Origin: Alienimonas californiensis
GTDB taxonomy: Bacteria > Planctomycetota > Planctomycetia > Planctomycetales > Planctomycetaceae
Direction of reading: 5' to 3'
Assembly (NCBI RefSeq): GCF_007743815.1
Contig: NZ_CP036265.1
Coordinates: 2,224,323 to 2,288,322, forward strand
DNA length: 64,000 nt
This document shows positions 52,060 to 60,360 of this stretch, one piece after another. Numbering within the stretch: the stretch's first letter is position 1; every line of letters starts with the position of its first letter. Made by a program: the position numbers and the translations under genes. Below the pieces are notes generated by a model. That model saw only the letters and a list, made by a program, of their open reading frames with translations, was not told where the DNA came from and did not search any database.

Positions 52060-53454
52060 TTACCGGGCGGACGCCGATGCGCCGGGTCGGGGAGACGCCG
52101 TGAACGGCGGGGCGCCCCGCAACGCCGGCCGAGCGGCCGGCCGCCGGGCGGGGCGGCGGGGGCCGGTCGTCGGCCCGGCCAGGACGGCGGCCGGGGCCGG
52201 GCTCGGGGCGGCGGACGCGTAGCTGCGTCCGCGCCACGCCGCCGGTCGGCCGAGCAACTTGCGCCCCAGCGCGGTCCACTGCACGACCAGGAAGAACGCC
52301 ACGCCCAGCGGGTGCAAGGCGACCCCCCGCCACGGCTGGCGGAAGGCCAGGGCCAGCGCCGCCCGCGTGCCGAACGACAGCGCCGCCGCCGCCCACAGCG
52401 CCGCCGTCGCCCCGGCCGAGAACGTCGCCAGCCCCAGCCCGCCGGCGATCAGCAGCGGGATCGGCGCCACCTGCCCCAGGCCCAGCACGAGGGTGAAGAA
52501 CCCGATCAGCCCCGGGGCGGCGACGCCCTCGGTGGCGTTCTTCGACAGGCCGGCGAAGGTCTCCGCGGCGCCGTGGTACATCCGGCAGACGGCCAGCTCC
52601 GCCGCGTCGACCACGTCCGTCGTCTGTCCCGCGGCCCGGTAGGCCCGGGGGAGCGTCAGCCCGTCGTGCAGGCTGGCCTTCACCGCGTCATGCCCGCCGG
52701 CGGCGGCGTAGGCGGAGCGGGTGGTGAGGAACAACTGCCCGCAGCCCGCCGCCCACGCCGGCCCCCGGAGCCGCCGGGCGACGGCGATCGGCAGGAACCC
52801 CAGCAGGACGAAGTGAATCAGCGGGATCACGGCGGCTTCGGTCGGCGTGCCGCAGGCTTCCCGGGGGAAGCCGCCCAGCAGGCCGACGCCCTTCCTCGCC
52901 CGTTCCTCGCACAGCGTCCGCAGGGCGTGGGGGGCCAGCCGCACGTCGGCGTCGATGAAGCACAGCACGTCCCGCGACGGGTCGGCCCGGTCAGCCAGCG
53001 TGCGGCAGGCCCATTGCTTGCCGCACCACCCGGCCGGCAGCGGCGGGGCCTGTTCCAGACGCACCCGGCCGTCCTCCCGGGCCGCGGCCGCGACGATCTC
53101 CCCGGTGCCGTCGGTGGAGTGGTCGTCCAGCACAACGATCTCCAGGTCCACCTCTTTACTACTCAGCGCCGCGTGCAGGCACTCGCCGATCCCCGCCGCC
53201 TCGTTCCGGGCCGGGATGAGCAGGGAGAGCCGCGGGAGGCGTTCCGCACGCTCGGGGGGCTGACGCTCCCTGCTCGCCTGCGCTGCGCTCGTTGTCTCGC
53301 CGGTCTTGGGCGGACGGAAAGCGAACAGGTTCAGCAGGGTCAGGCCCGCCGGTAGCGCGCTGCAGACCAGGGCGCCCCAGGCGATCCAGTCGGCGACGCC
53401 CCCCGTCGTCACGGCAACCGGCACATCGGCGAGCGGCGGGGCGAACGGCGTCAT
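52060..53454 (-). CDS. Membrane GT2 glycosyltransferase (HpnB/CrtQ-like)
   Basis: A 464-residue enzyme. A first helix (WIAWGALVCSALPAGLTLLNLFAF, about 22-45) precedes the GT-A domain: LSLLIPARNEAAGIGECLHAAL, LEIVVLDDHSTDGTGEIV, VLCFIDADVRLAPHAL with the DxD-like acid. GGFPREACGTPTEAAVIPLIHFVLLGFLPI is like hopene- or carotenoid-associated enzymes. C-terminal hydrophobic helices (LIGFFTLVLGLGQVAPIPLLIAGG, ALHPLGVAFFLVVQWTALG) anchor it, followed by a Pro/Ala-rich tail. At about residues 59-69 the coding sequence runs through a copy of the GGGGGGCTGACG repeat (53250-53278) giving a local RERQPPERAERLP. The PlsC-type gene lies 25 bases upstream on the same strand, so a glycolipid or glycosylated carotenoid product is plausible. 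Confidence 0.85.
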   Translation of the reverse strand: MTPFAPPLADVPVAVTTGGVADWIAWGALVCSALPAGLTLLNLFAFRPPKTGETTSAAQASRERQPPERAERLPRLSLLIPARNEAAGIGECLHAALSSKEVDLEIVVLDDHSTDGTGEIVAAAAREDGRVRLEQAPPLPAGWCGKQWACRTLADRADPSRDVLCFIDADVRLAPHALRTLCEERARKGVGLLGGFPREACGTPTEAAVIPLIHFVLLGFLPIAVARRLRGPAWAAGCGQLFLTTRSAYAAAGGHDAVKASLHDGLTLPRAYRAAGQTTDVVDAAELAVCRMYHGAAETFAGLSKNATEGVAAPGLIGFFTLVLGLGQVAPIPLLIAGGLGLATFSAGATAALWAAAALSFGTRAALALAFRQPWRGVALHPLGVAFFLVVQWTALGRKLLGRPAAWRGRSYASAAPSPAPAAVLAGPTTGPRRPARRPAARPALRGAPPFTASPRPGASASAR

Positions 53455-53479
53455 CGCGGGCCGGAGGAGGGGAATCGGG

Positions 53480-54283
53480 TCAGGAACCGGGCGACGAATC
53501 GGAGGGCCGGCTCGCTCCCCGTCCGATGGAGCGGAAGCGGGCGGGATCGCGGGACGCGGACGCCACGGTCAGGGCGTCCAGCGTCGCCTCCAACCGTCCT
53601 TCAAGGAACCGGGAGCACTCCCCGGCGTTCACGGGGGCGTCCCCCGCCGCGGCGCTCCGCCGCGCCCGGTCTCCTTCAACATCCCCCAACCGCACCGGAG
53701 CCCCGACGGCCAGCAGCAGTTCGGGGCGGCGCTCGGTCCAGAAGTCGTACCGCACCGCGACCGGCACGCAGACCAACTCCGAGTCGCGGCTGACCAACCG
53801 CCCCAACCCTGGCGCGAACCGCAGCGGACGCGCGTCCGGCGAGGCGAACGTCCCCTCCGGGGTGAGCCACAGGTCGCAGCCGGGGTCGTCCAACGCCGCC
53901 CGGGCGGTCCGCAGAAACGTCTTCGCCCCGGCCGCCGTCGCCCTCCCCGCGGCGTCCCGTTCGACGCCGAACACCCCCAGCCAGCCGAGGACCGGCGCCG
54001 CCCGCAGCACGTCGGCGTCGATCGGGGCGACCGGTACGCGGCCCGGCCGCAGACGCTCCGCCAGCGCCGCCGCCGCCAACGGGTCCCACCACCCGGGATG
54101 ATTCAGATAGAACGCCCGCCGCTCGCTCGGCTCCTCTTCATCCAGCCCCTCCGGCAGCGGTTCGAGCAGCCGCACGGCGTGAAAGGCCCGGGCCAGCATC
54201 CCCTTTCCGAAGGGGAACCCGCCGAGCACGTACCGCCGAAACCCCCACCGCAAAAATCGGGAGGTGCGGGGCGGGGCGGACAT
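53480..54283 (-). CDS. PlsC-type acyltransferase
   Basis: A 267-residue acyltransferase. The catalytic HX4D motif is NHPGWWDP (His at about 61), and the substrate-binding motif LTPEGTFASP lies at about 143-152; further blocks are VPVAPIDADVLRAAPVLGWLGVFGV and VPVAVRYDFWTERRPELLLAVGAPVR. There is no strong membrane helix apart from possible amphipathic contacts. It may acylate a lysophospholipid or a glycolipid. The ATG at 54283 is taken since the extra upstream codons (to 54451) lie in the next gene's stop region and are low complexity. It is cotranscribed with the GT2 gene; a GT2 plus acyltransferase pair recalls CrtQ/CrtO in C30 carotenoid pathways. Confidence 0.85.
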   Translation of the reverse strand: MSAPPRTSRFLRWGFRRYVLGGFPFGKGMLARAFHAVRLLEPLPEGLDEEEPSERRAFYLNHPGWWDPLAAAALAERLRPGRVPVAPIDADVLRAAPVLGWLGVFGVERDAAGRATAAGAKTFLRTARAALDDPGCDLWLTPEGTFASPDARPLRFAPGLGRLVSRDSELVCVPVAVRYDFWTERRPELLLAVGAPVRLGDVEGDRARRSAAAGDAPVNAGECSRFLEGRLEATLDALTVASASRDPARFRSIGRGASRPSDSSPGS

Positions 54284-54308
54284 GAGTGACGGAGCGAGTG
54301 ACGGGGCG

Positions 54309-55136
54309 TCAGCCCCCCGCGGGAGGGGCGTCGTGCGATTCTTCCCCCGTCGCCGGGCATGACGAGCCCACGAACAGGGCGAACACCGCCGCGGTGCCCA
54401 GCGCCGGCGCAGCCAGCAGCCAGCGCCAGGGGAGGACGGTGAACTCGTCAATGGCGTCCGCCCCCCAGAACACGCGCGGCGTCCGCTCCGCGGCGAGCGG
54501 GTCCCGCCAGTTCTCGACCCACAGTCCCGCGGCCCAGCCGGAGTGGTCCGGGTGGGGGGCGACGACCAGCGCCGCCCCCAGCAGCGCCGCCGACCAGAGC
54601 CACGCCCGCCCGATCCGCACCGCCAACCGCCGCCGCGGGGACGGCCCGGGGGGCCGGGGCGCCGTGTGATAGGTCCACCACAGCCGCACGGCCCCGATCG
54701 CCAGCCCGGCGCCCAGCAGCAGCCAGACGGGCACGGTCGCCGCCGTCGTCCGCGTGCCGTGGCGATCGCCGAACGGGCTGCCCCGGAGCGAAGCGAGCCG
54801 CACCCCGATCAGCCCGTCTTCGTATTCCCAGAGCCTGGCGCCGCCGAGCCCCGAGGTCGGCAGGCCGTGTTCTACGCGAACGAGCGTCAGGAACCGCGAG
54901 AGGGCGTGGTCCCCGGGCCGGCCGGCGGTGACGGCGGCGGTGGCGTCGGCCCCGCCGAGCCCCGGCAGGAGGATCAGCGTGACCGCGATCGCCGCCAGCA
55001 CGACGGCGACGCCCTCCGCCAGCACGAACGCCGGTCGGCGGAGACGGGCGAACGGGGTGAGGGGGCGGTCGTCGTCGGCGTGCGGGTCGGCTGGATCCAT
55101 GTCGCTGGGAACGTGCGTGGGCGCCGGCCGGCTCAT
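54309..55136 (-). CDS. Membrane protein, unknown (related to upstream gene)
   Basis: A 275-residue protein with hydrophobic segments near 35-58 (AFVLAEGVAVVLAAIAVTLILLPG), 128-147 (VPVWLLLGAGLAIGAVRLWW), 172-190 (AWLWSAALLGAALVVAP) and 240-262 (WRWLLAAPALGTAAVFALFVG). Between helices lie soluble stretches. The layout (helix, extracytoplasmic region, helix, basic Pro-rich loop, helix, soluble region ending near the C-terminal helix) repeats that of the gene just upstream, whose stop TGA overlaps this ATG. Function unknown. The end of the gene overlaps an inverted copy of the GGGGGGCTGACGCC repeat near 54304-54320. Confidence 0.6.
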   Translation of the reverse strand: MSRPAPTHVPSDMDPADPHADDDRPLTPFARLRRPAFVLAEGVAVVLAAIAVTLILLPGLGGADATAAVTAGRPGDHALSRFLTLVRVEHGLPTSGLGGARLWEYEDGLIGVRLASLRGSPFGDRHGTRTTAATVPVWLLLGAGLAIGAVRLWWTYHTAPRPPGPSPRRRLAVRIGRAWLWSAALLGAALVVAPHPDHSGWAAGLWVENWRDPLAAERTPRVFWGADAIDEFTVLPWRWLLAAPALGTAAVFALFVGSSCPATGEESHDAPPAGG

Positions 55137-56149
55137 GCGGGGGCCGGCGGCGGTGGTGCAGGAACAGCCGGCCGCGGTCGGGGGCGGGCGCGGAACAGCG
55201 TGACGAGGTTCGCCAACTCCGCCGGGAGGAGCAGCCACCACAAACTAAGCGACAGAGTGGTGTCGCCGTAGCCCCCGCTCTTGGGCGTGAAGCCCCTTCG
55301 GCCGTGCTCGAACCAGACGCCCGCCGATCGGCTTTCGTAGCGCGATGTCTCCCCCGTGTCTGACGGGGCGGCCGGGTCTGCGTCGTACGCCCACGTTCTC
55401 GACAGGCTGAGCAGCCGGGGGTGCCAGGTGTCCGCCGGGCCGCGCAGGGCATAGGCCTCCGAGAGCCATTCGCCTTTCGTGGCCCCAATCCCACCGAATG
55501 AAGTCCCGATCGTCGCCGCCCCGATCGCCGCGGCCGTCCAGACCCATGGCCGAACTAACCGGTGAAGCCGGCCCGGCGGCTGAGATTCTCGTCCGGTGCG
55601 CAGCCGGACGATCAGGAGTCCCGCGGCGATCACCGCCGCCGGCCCAAGAATCGCCCACAGGGTCACGTCCAATTCAACGATCGTCGCATCTCGATCGACC
55701 TCGTCCATCGCCTCCCAATCGGCATCCGAGAGGCGGTCATAGTCGTAGTCACGCCCCAGCCAGGTGCTGGGTGTGTGGACGAACTCCTCATACTTAAGCC
55801 CAGCGACGCGGTTGCCCCAGGCGCGGCCGTCGCCCCAAAGCTCCTCCGTGGCCGGTCCGCGGAGGAACTCGGCGTGCAGCATGACCGGGTGCCACCAGGC
55901 GACCTGGGACTCCCAATAATTGTATCCGTACTCGACGGGTTGCGCTTCGAACCTCGCCCGTTCGAGGATCCCGATCGGTCCGAGCCGCGTGATCGAATTG
56001 TCCACGCCCTCCTCGTAATGAGCGACGGTGGGGAACAGAACGGCGGCGGCCCCCACCACGGCACTCGTCCAGATGAACGGCTGCAGCAGCGTGGCGGTCA
56101 GACCGGCGACCTGGGCGAACGCGGTCTGCGGGCGGTCGTCCGAGGTCAT
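55133..56149 (-). CDS. Membrane protein, unknown
   Basis: A 338-residue protein with hydrophobic segments near 14-42 (VAGLTATLLQPFIWTSAVVGAAAVLFP), 165-183 (LWAILGPAAVIAAGLLIVRL), 202-222 (PWVWTAAAIGAATIGTSFG) and 300-322 (LSLSLWWLLLPAELANLVTLF). The first soluble loop of about 110 residues is rich in Tyr/Trp (VEYGYNYWESQVAWWHPVML), consistent with an extracytoplasmic beta-rich domain. No family recognised. The start at 56149 is followed downstream by the paralogue-like gene, the two joined by ATGA. Codon use in the first loop is more AT-rich than around it. Confidence 0.6.
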   Translation of the reverse strand: MTSDDRPQTAFAQVAGLTATLLQPFIWTSAVVGAAAVLFPTVAHYEEGVDNSITRLGPIGILERARFEAQPVEYGYNYWESQVAWWHPVMLHAEFLRGPATEELWGDGRAWGNRVAGLKYEEFVHTPSTWLGRDYDYDRLSDADWEAMDEVDRDATIVELDVTLWAILGPAAVIAAGLLIVRLRTGRESQPPGRLHRLVRPWVWTAAAIGAATIGTSFGGIGATKGEWLSEAYALRGPADTWHPRLLSLSRTWAYDADPAAPSDTGETSRYESRSAGVWFEHGRRGFTPKSGGYGDTTLSLSLWWLLLPAELANLVTLFRARPRPRPAVPAPPPPAPA

Positions 56150-56234
56150 GCGGGGCAGCGTACCGCGGCGATCGCTCCCACGGGTTTCCCGGTTCGCCGT
56201 CGCCGTCAGGCGGCGCGTCCGTTCACCTGGCACC

Positions 56235-56263
56235 GCGCCGCCTCGCGGCGACGGCGAAGCGGG
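56235..56263 (+). repeat. Dispersed 29-bp hairpin repeat, copy 3
   Basis: Identical over 29 bases to the copy at 42237-42265. It lies in the spacer between the signal peptidase gene (stop at 56305) and the next minus-strand gene (start at 56149). Confidence 0.7.
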
Positions 56264-56304
56264 GGGCGTTGACGAGCGATCGGTTCTCTCAGAACGACCC
56301 GGCG

Positions 56305-58344
56305 CTACCGGATGCGTTGGAACAGGCGCTCGAAGTTGGGCAGGAAGGGGACGCCGTGCTCCTGGTAGCTGGGGACGATCCGGCCGTCGGTGCCGACGTG
56401 GTAGAACCAGCGGTTCAGGCCCGGGATGTCGGCGGCCCAGCCGCGGGTGAAGCCGTCGCCCACGCCGTCGCCGTCGTCGTCGGCCTCGAACCAGATCGGG
56501 TCGCCGTGCGGCCAGTAGATGGCGAAGGCGGTGCCCACCAGGGCGTCCCGCGGGACCGCGTGCCGGCGGGGGGCGCCGCGGGTGTTCGACCACAAGCGGC
56601 TGTCCAGGCTGCTGGGCGAGTTGTCGCCGAGCATCAGGAACTCGTCTGCCCCAAGCGTCATTTCGTAGACCCGGGGGTCCACGTCCAACGGCGAGCGGTT
56701 GGCCAGCAGCGGGCCGCCGCGGTAGCGGCGGGCGTAGGCGAGCGGGTCGTCCGCCAGCGAGGCCAGCTCGCTCAGGCGGCCGTCCTCCACGTCTTCGAAG
56801 ACGAGCGGGCGACCACGACCGTCCGTGTCTCGGCGAGACGGGCTGAGGTCGTCCGGGTCCCGGAAGATCCCCCGATAGTACAGGTCCCGGCGGATCGTCA
56901 TCCCCTCGGCCCGGGCGGAGGCGTGCTTGACGGCGAACCCGGCGGGGGTGAAGTCGCGTTCACTCGGCTCCTGCACGGTCATGGCCGTGAAGGGCGGGTA
57001 GGGGACCTGATCGACCGGGCCGGAGCCGTCGGCGGGGAGGAACGCCGTCGGCTCCCCGTCCACCCACAGGGTGAGGGCGCCGTCCACGTTGGCGAAGACC
57101 AGTTCGTACGCCCCGGCGCCGACCACCGCGGTGGGGCCCTCGGCGAGGACCGATTCGGCGGTCGTCGACCGACCGTCGGCGGCCTCCGCCATCGTCTCCT
57201 CCCCGGCCAGCGTGTCGTAGTAGGTCAGCGTCGCCGTGCCGGTCGTCGCATCGATCCGGCAGCGGTAGGTGCGGTCCCCCTCGACCAGTTCCAGCAGTGC
57301 CGCGGCGCCGTCGGACAGGTCCGACAACTCCAGATCGAGGGCCATCTCCAGGTCGCCCACCCAGAAGGCCCCGTCCGGCTGGAGGGTGTCCGGGTTGTAG
57401 GCGCAGTGATCGAGAATCAGCTTGGGCGTGACGTCTTCCACCCGGGCGCCGAGCGCCGCCTGGCGCCACTGCTCCGCGGTGGGGCGGAGGTGGCGGTAGC
57501 GGATCCAGTTCCACTCCTCACCGGCGCCCCCGTTGCCGGCGCCCCCGTTGCCGGCGCCGGGGCTGAGACGCAGGGCGCGGGTCTCCGGCAGGGCGGTCCA
57601 GCCGGTGGCGTCCTCGACCCAGCCGGCGACCGCCCCGGGGCCGGCGCTCTCCCCGCGGTACCGCACCGGGGCGAACCGCTCCGGCACGCCGGCGGCCAGC
57701 AGCTCGGGGGCCGGCCGGGCGTGGTCGTAGACCGGCAAGGTCATCGCTCGCTGTTTGGCCGGCTCCTTCCGCAGCGTCTCCGCGGCGCCGCCGGTCGGGC
57801 CACCCGTGATCCGATACAGATCGCCCTGCCGCAGCGTCAGCGTTTCGCCCGGCAGGCCGACCATCCGTTTGACGTAGTTGGTGGTCGGGTTCTCCGGGAA
57901 CTTGAACACCGTCACGGCCCAGCGTTCCGGCTCGCCCAGCAGGAAGGGCCACTTGTTGACCAGAATCCGGTCCCCCGCGAACGGCGGCAGCGGGGCGAGG
58001 TCCACCGGCCGATTGCAGTTCGGGCACTTCGCCGAGCGGACCAAGGCCGCAGGTTTCGGACCGTCCGGGCTGCCGAAGACCTTCAGATAACCGGCATCGT
58101 CCACCTCCGTGCTGGCGCCGACGGCCCACTCGGTCCCGCACCCCGGGCACTCCACGTCCTTATGCCGGCCGTAGAGCGTGGGCGCCATCGACCCGGTCGG
58201 GATGACGAACGCTTCCGCCTCGAAGGTCTTGAACAGAAAGCAGAACACGAACGCGATCACGATGGACTCCATCGTCTCGCGGGTCCCGTCCTTTTTGGGG
58301 GGCGGGGCGTCGATGGGAGCGGCGTCCGTGTCCGGTCTGGTCAT
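56305..58344 (-). CDS. Giant signal peptidase I with inserted zinc-ribbon-like and beta-sandwich parts (A)
   Basis: A 679-residue S26 signal peptidase, about twice the usual size. An N-terminal membrane helix (ESIVIAFVFCFLFKTFEAEAFVIP) is followed by the nucleophile Ser52 in PTGSMAPTL. A four-cysteine pair, CPGC (66-69) and CPNC (107-110), sits between Ser52 and the general base Lys159 (NYVKRMVGLPGE). RILVNKWPFLLGEPERWAVTVFKFPENP is standard. A roughly 400-residue insert separates the Lys box from GDNSPSSLDSRLW (573 onward). Inside it, around 310-460, a stretch resembling a LamG/DUF1080-like beta-sandwich is seen (RTYRCRIDATTGTATLTYYD, YELVFANVDGALTLWVDGE). It releases exported proteins by cutting their signal peptides. 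A second such gene lies directly upstream. Confidence 0.9.
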   Translation of the reverse strand: MTRPDTDAAPIDAPPPKKDGTRETMESIVIAFVFCFLFKTFEAEAFVIPTGSMAPTLYGRHKDVECPGCGTEWAVGASTEVDDAGYLKVFGSPDGPKPAALVRSAKCPNCNRPVDLAPLPPFAGDRILVNKWPFLLGEPERWAVTVFKFPENPTTNYVKRMVGLPGETLTLRQGDLYRITGGPTGGAAETLRKEPAKQRAMTLPVYDHARPAPELLAAGVPERFAPVRYRGESAGPGAVAGWVEDATGWTALPETRALRLSPGAGNGGAGNGGAGEEWNWIRYRHLRPTAEQWRQAALGARVEDVTPKLILDHCAYNPDTLQPDGAFWVGDLEMALDLELSDLSDGAAALLELVEGDRTYRCRIDATTGTATLTYYDTLAGEETMAEAADGRSTTAESVLAEGPTAVVGAGAYELVFANVDGALTLWVDGEPTAFLPADGSGPVDQVPYPPFTAMTVQEPSERDFTPAGFAVKHASARAEGMTIRRDLYYRGIFRDPDDLSPSRRDTDGRGRPLVFEDVEDGRLSELASLADDPLAYARRYRGGPLLANRSPLDVDPRVYEMTLGADEFLMLGDNSPSSLDSRLWSNTRGAPRRHAVPRDALVGTAFAIYWPHGDPIWFEADDDGDGVGDGFTRGWAADIPGLNRWFYHVGTDGRIVPSYQEHGVPFLPNFERLFQRIR

Positions 58345-58366
58345 GGCTTAGCGCGGGGGAAGGCTC

Positions 58367-58414
58367 TAGAACCGCGACCGTCAGGGAGCCGGCTCCCTGA
58401 CGGTCGCGGTTCTA
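58367..58414 (-). terminator. Perfect 48-bp palindrome between the two signal peptidase genes
   Basis: Bases 58367-58390 are the exact reverse complement of 58391-58414, with no spacer. It lies 20 bases past the stop of the upstream signal peptidase gene and 22 bases before the start of the downstream one, on the minus strand. No T run follows, so it may act as an mRNA-stabilising or expression-balancing hairpin as much as a terminator. Confidence 0.5.
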
Positions 58415-58434
58415 TTCTCGCAGTTACCGAGGGA

Positions 58435-60270
58435 TTAGCGAACGTACCGAATCCGGGCCGGGTCCGGGATGCGGACGGTGGTGGAGGAGTCGCCCCAACT
58501 CAGCGTGCCGGGCTTGCTGGGCAGGTGCACGATGAACGGCTTGCCGACCAGCAGGCGCTCCGGCACGGCGCCGTCGCTCCAGCCGCGGCTGTCCAGGCTG
58601 ACCGGGCTGTTGTCGCCCAGCACGAACAGTTCGCCCTCGCCCAAACGGTAGTCCTCCTCCACCCCGTGCACCGCGCGGCCGCGGGTGTAGTGGACGTCGC
58701 GGTAGAGCATCAGTTCCGTCACCGCGACGGCCCCGCGGCCGCCGACCAGGGCGGGGCTGGCACCCGGCGGAGGGGCGTCTTCGGGTCGCTCGAACAGGAC
58801 CGGGGCGAACGGCTGCACGCCGTCCACCGCGGCGACCGCCTGCCGATCGAACAGGCTGAACTCAAAGCTCACCGGCCCCGCCGCAACCGCGGCCGGCAAC
58901 GCGACCGACCGCAGCGCCGCCCCGATCGGGTGGCCGACGGCGTCCAGTTCGAACAGCGACAGCGTGCCGGTCGGGCGGCGCTCGCGGTCGGCCCGGTCGG
59001 CGACCAGCAGGAAGGTGCGGTGCCCGTCCGTCAGTTGGAGCGCCAGGGCCGCGTCGGCGTCGCGGGAGAGGTCGGCGGAGAGGCTCGCAGCGAAGTCCCG
59101 CACCCGGGCCTCGAACCGCGGGTCGGGGGCGTGGTTGTAGCCGTAGTCGTCCGTGATCGGGGCGAACTGGCTGCGGTCCGCCAGTTCCTGCACCGCGTCT
59201 CGCCAGCGGGGATCGCGGGAGAGCCGCCGTAACCGGCAGGCGTCTGCCCCGCTCAGCACCCCGCGGCAGGAGAGCGTGTTGGTGATCGGGTCGAAGTCGT
59301 AGGCGACCGGCAACCGCGGTTCGTCCCAGGTGAATCGCCGCGGCGGCGGGTCGATCGTCACCGCGGTCTCGTGCGTCCCGCCCGCGGCGAGCACGTGCCG
59401 GTAGGTCAGCCGCCGCCAGCCGCCGCGGGACTCCCCCTCGTCGGCGGGCGCCGCGTCGTCGGCGGCGGGGACGTCGTCGGCGGCGGGGGCGTCGGCGGCG
59501 GGGGGGGCGTCGAACTCCGCCGTGGCGAACCGCACCGTGGGGGCGTCGCCGTCGCGGAGCTCTTCCCGCACCCAGCCATCGCCGCTCCAGCGGGGCTCCG
59601 GGGCCTCGTCGGGGCGGGGGGCGAAGGCGGGATCGTAGACGGGAATCCGCACCGCCCGCTGGGTGACCAGCGGTTTGCGGCACAGTTCGCCGTCCGCCCA
59701 CACGTCCCCGCCGGAGACGCGCACCGCCTCGCCGGGCAGCCCCACGACCCGTTTCACGTACGCCTGCCGGGCGTCCTCCGGGTGACGGAACACGACCACC
59801 TCCCACCGCCGCGGATCGCGCCAGGCGAACGCGTGCTTGAGCACGAGCAATTGGTCGCCCTGGGTGTCCGGGGCGGCGGTGACGTCGATCTCCGGCTGGC
59901 CGCAGTTCGGGCAGTGGGCGAACGTGACCGGCCGCGTTGGCGCCTCGTCGCCCTCGCCGGCGGTCATGCGGCCGGGCAGGCCGGCGACGCCGTCGAAGTT
60001 GATCCCACGGGCGAAGGAGTGCGCGCAGGACGGGCAGACCACCCGCTTGTGATAGCCGAACAGCCCCGGCGCCATCGACCCGCTGCTGATGACGTACCCC
60101 TCCACCAGGAAGGCGTGGGCGACCATCACCGCCACCGCCAGCAGGGCGAGGGCGTCCCCCGCGGTCCGGGCCGTCAACGCCCAGCCGGAGCGCTGCCGTC
60201 GCACGGCAGGTTTAGGGCCCGGCCCGGGCGCGCCGACGCGGGTCGTGGGCGGCGGGGGCGGGGCGCTCAT
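58435..60270 (-). CDS. Giant signal peptidase I with inserted zinc-ribbon-like and beta-sandwich parts (B)
   Basis: A 611-residue paralogue of the neighbouring signal peptidase. Pro-rich cytoplasmic head, helix TAGDALALLAVAVMVAHAFLVEGYVI, nucleophile Ser65 (SSGSMAPGL), then CPSC (79-82) and CPNC (120-123), and the general base Lys173 (AYVKRVVGLPGE). WRDPRRWEVVVFRHPED corresponds to WAVTVFKFPEN in the neighbour. The Lys box and GDNSPVSLDSRGW (552 onward) are separated by a 370-residue insert with a low-complexity Asp/Ala stretch (DAPAADDVPAADDAAPAD) and a beta-rich part around 455-500 (VSFEFSLFDRQAVAAVDGV). Sequence similarity to paralogue A is modest apart from the motifs, so the duplication is old or the two serve different substrates. 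Confidence 0.9.
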   Translation of the reverse strand: MSAPPPPPTTRVGAPGPGPKPAVRRQRSGWALTARTAGDALALLAVAVMVAHAFLVEGYVISSGSMAPGLFGYHKRVVCPSCAHSFARGINFDGVAGLPGRMTAGEGDEAPTRPVTFAHCPNCGQPEIDVTAAPDTQGDQLLVLKHAFAWRDPRRWEVVVFRHPEDARQAYVKRVVGLPGEAVRVSGGDVWADGELCRKPLVTQRAVRIPVYDPAFAPRPDEAPEPRWSGDGWVREELRDGDAPTVRFATAEFDAPPAADAPAADDVPAADDAAPADEGESRGGWRRLTYRHVLAAGGTHETAVTIDPPPRRFTWDEPRLPVAYDFDPITNTLSCRGVLSGADACRLRRLSRDPRWRDAVQELADRSQFAPITDDYGYNHAPDPRFEARVRDFAASLSADLSRDADAALALQLTDGHRTFLLVADRADRERRPTGTLSLFELDAVGHPIGAALRSVALPAAVAAGPVSFEFSLFDRQAVAAVDGVQPFAPVLFERPEDAPPPGASPALVGGRGAVAVTELMLYRDVHYTRGRAVHGVEEDYRLGEGELFVLGDNSPVSLDSRGWSDGAVPERLLVGKPFIVHLPSKPGTLSWGDSSTTVRIPDPARIRYVR

Positions 60271-60360
60271 ACGTCCCCAGTGTAGTTCGCCGGCCGAACC
60301 GCGGGGAACCCGTTCCGCCCTCGCCTCCGCGTCGCCGCGGCCCGCGACGCCGGGGGCCGC

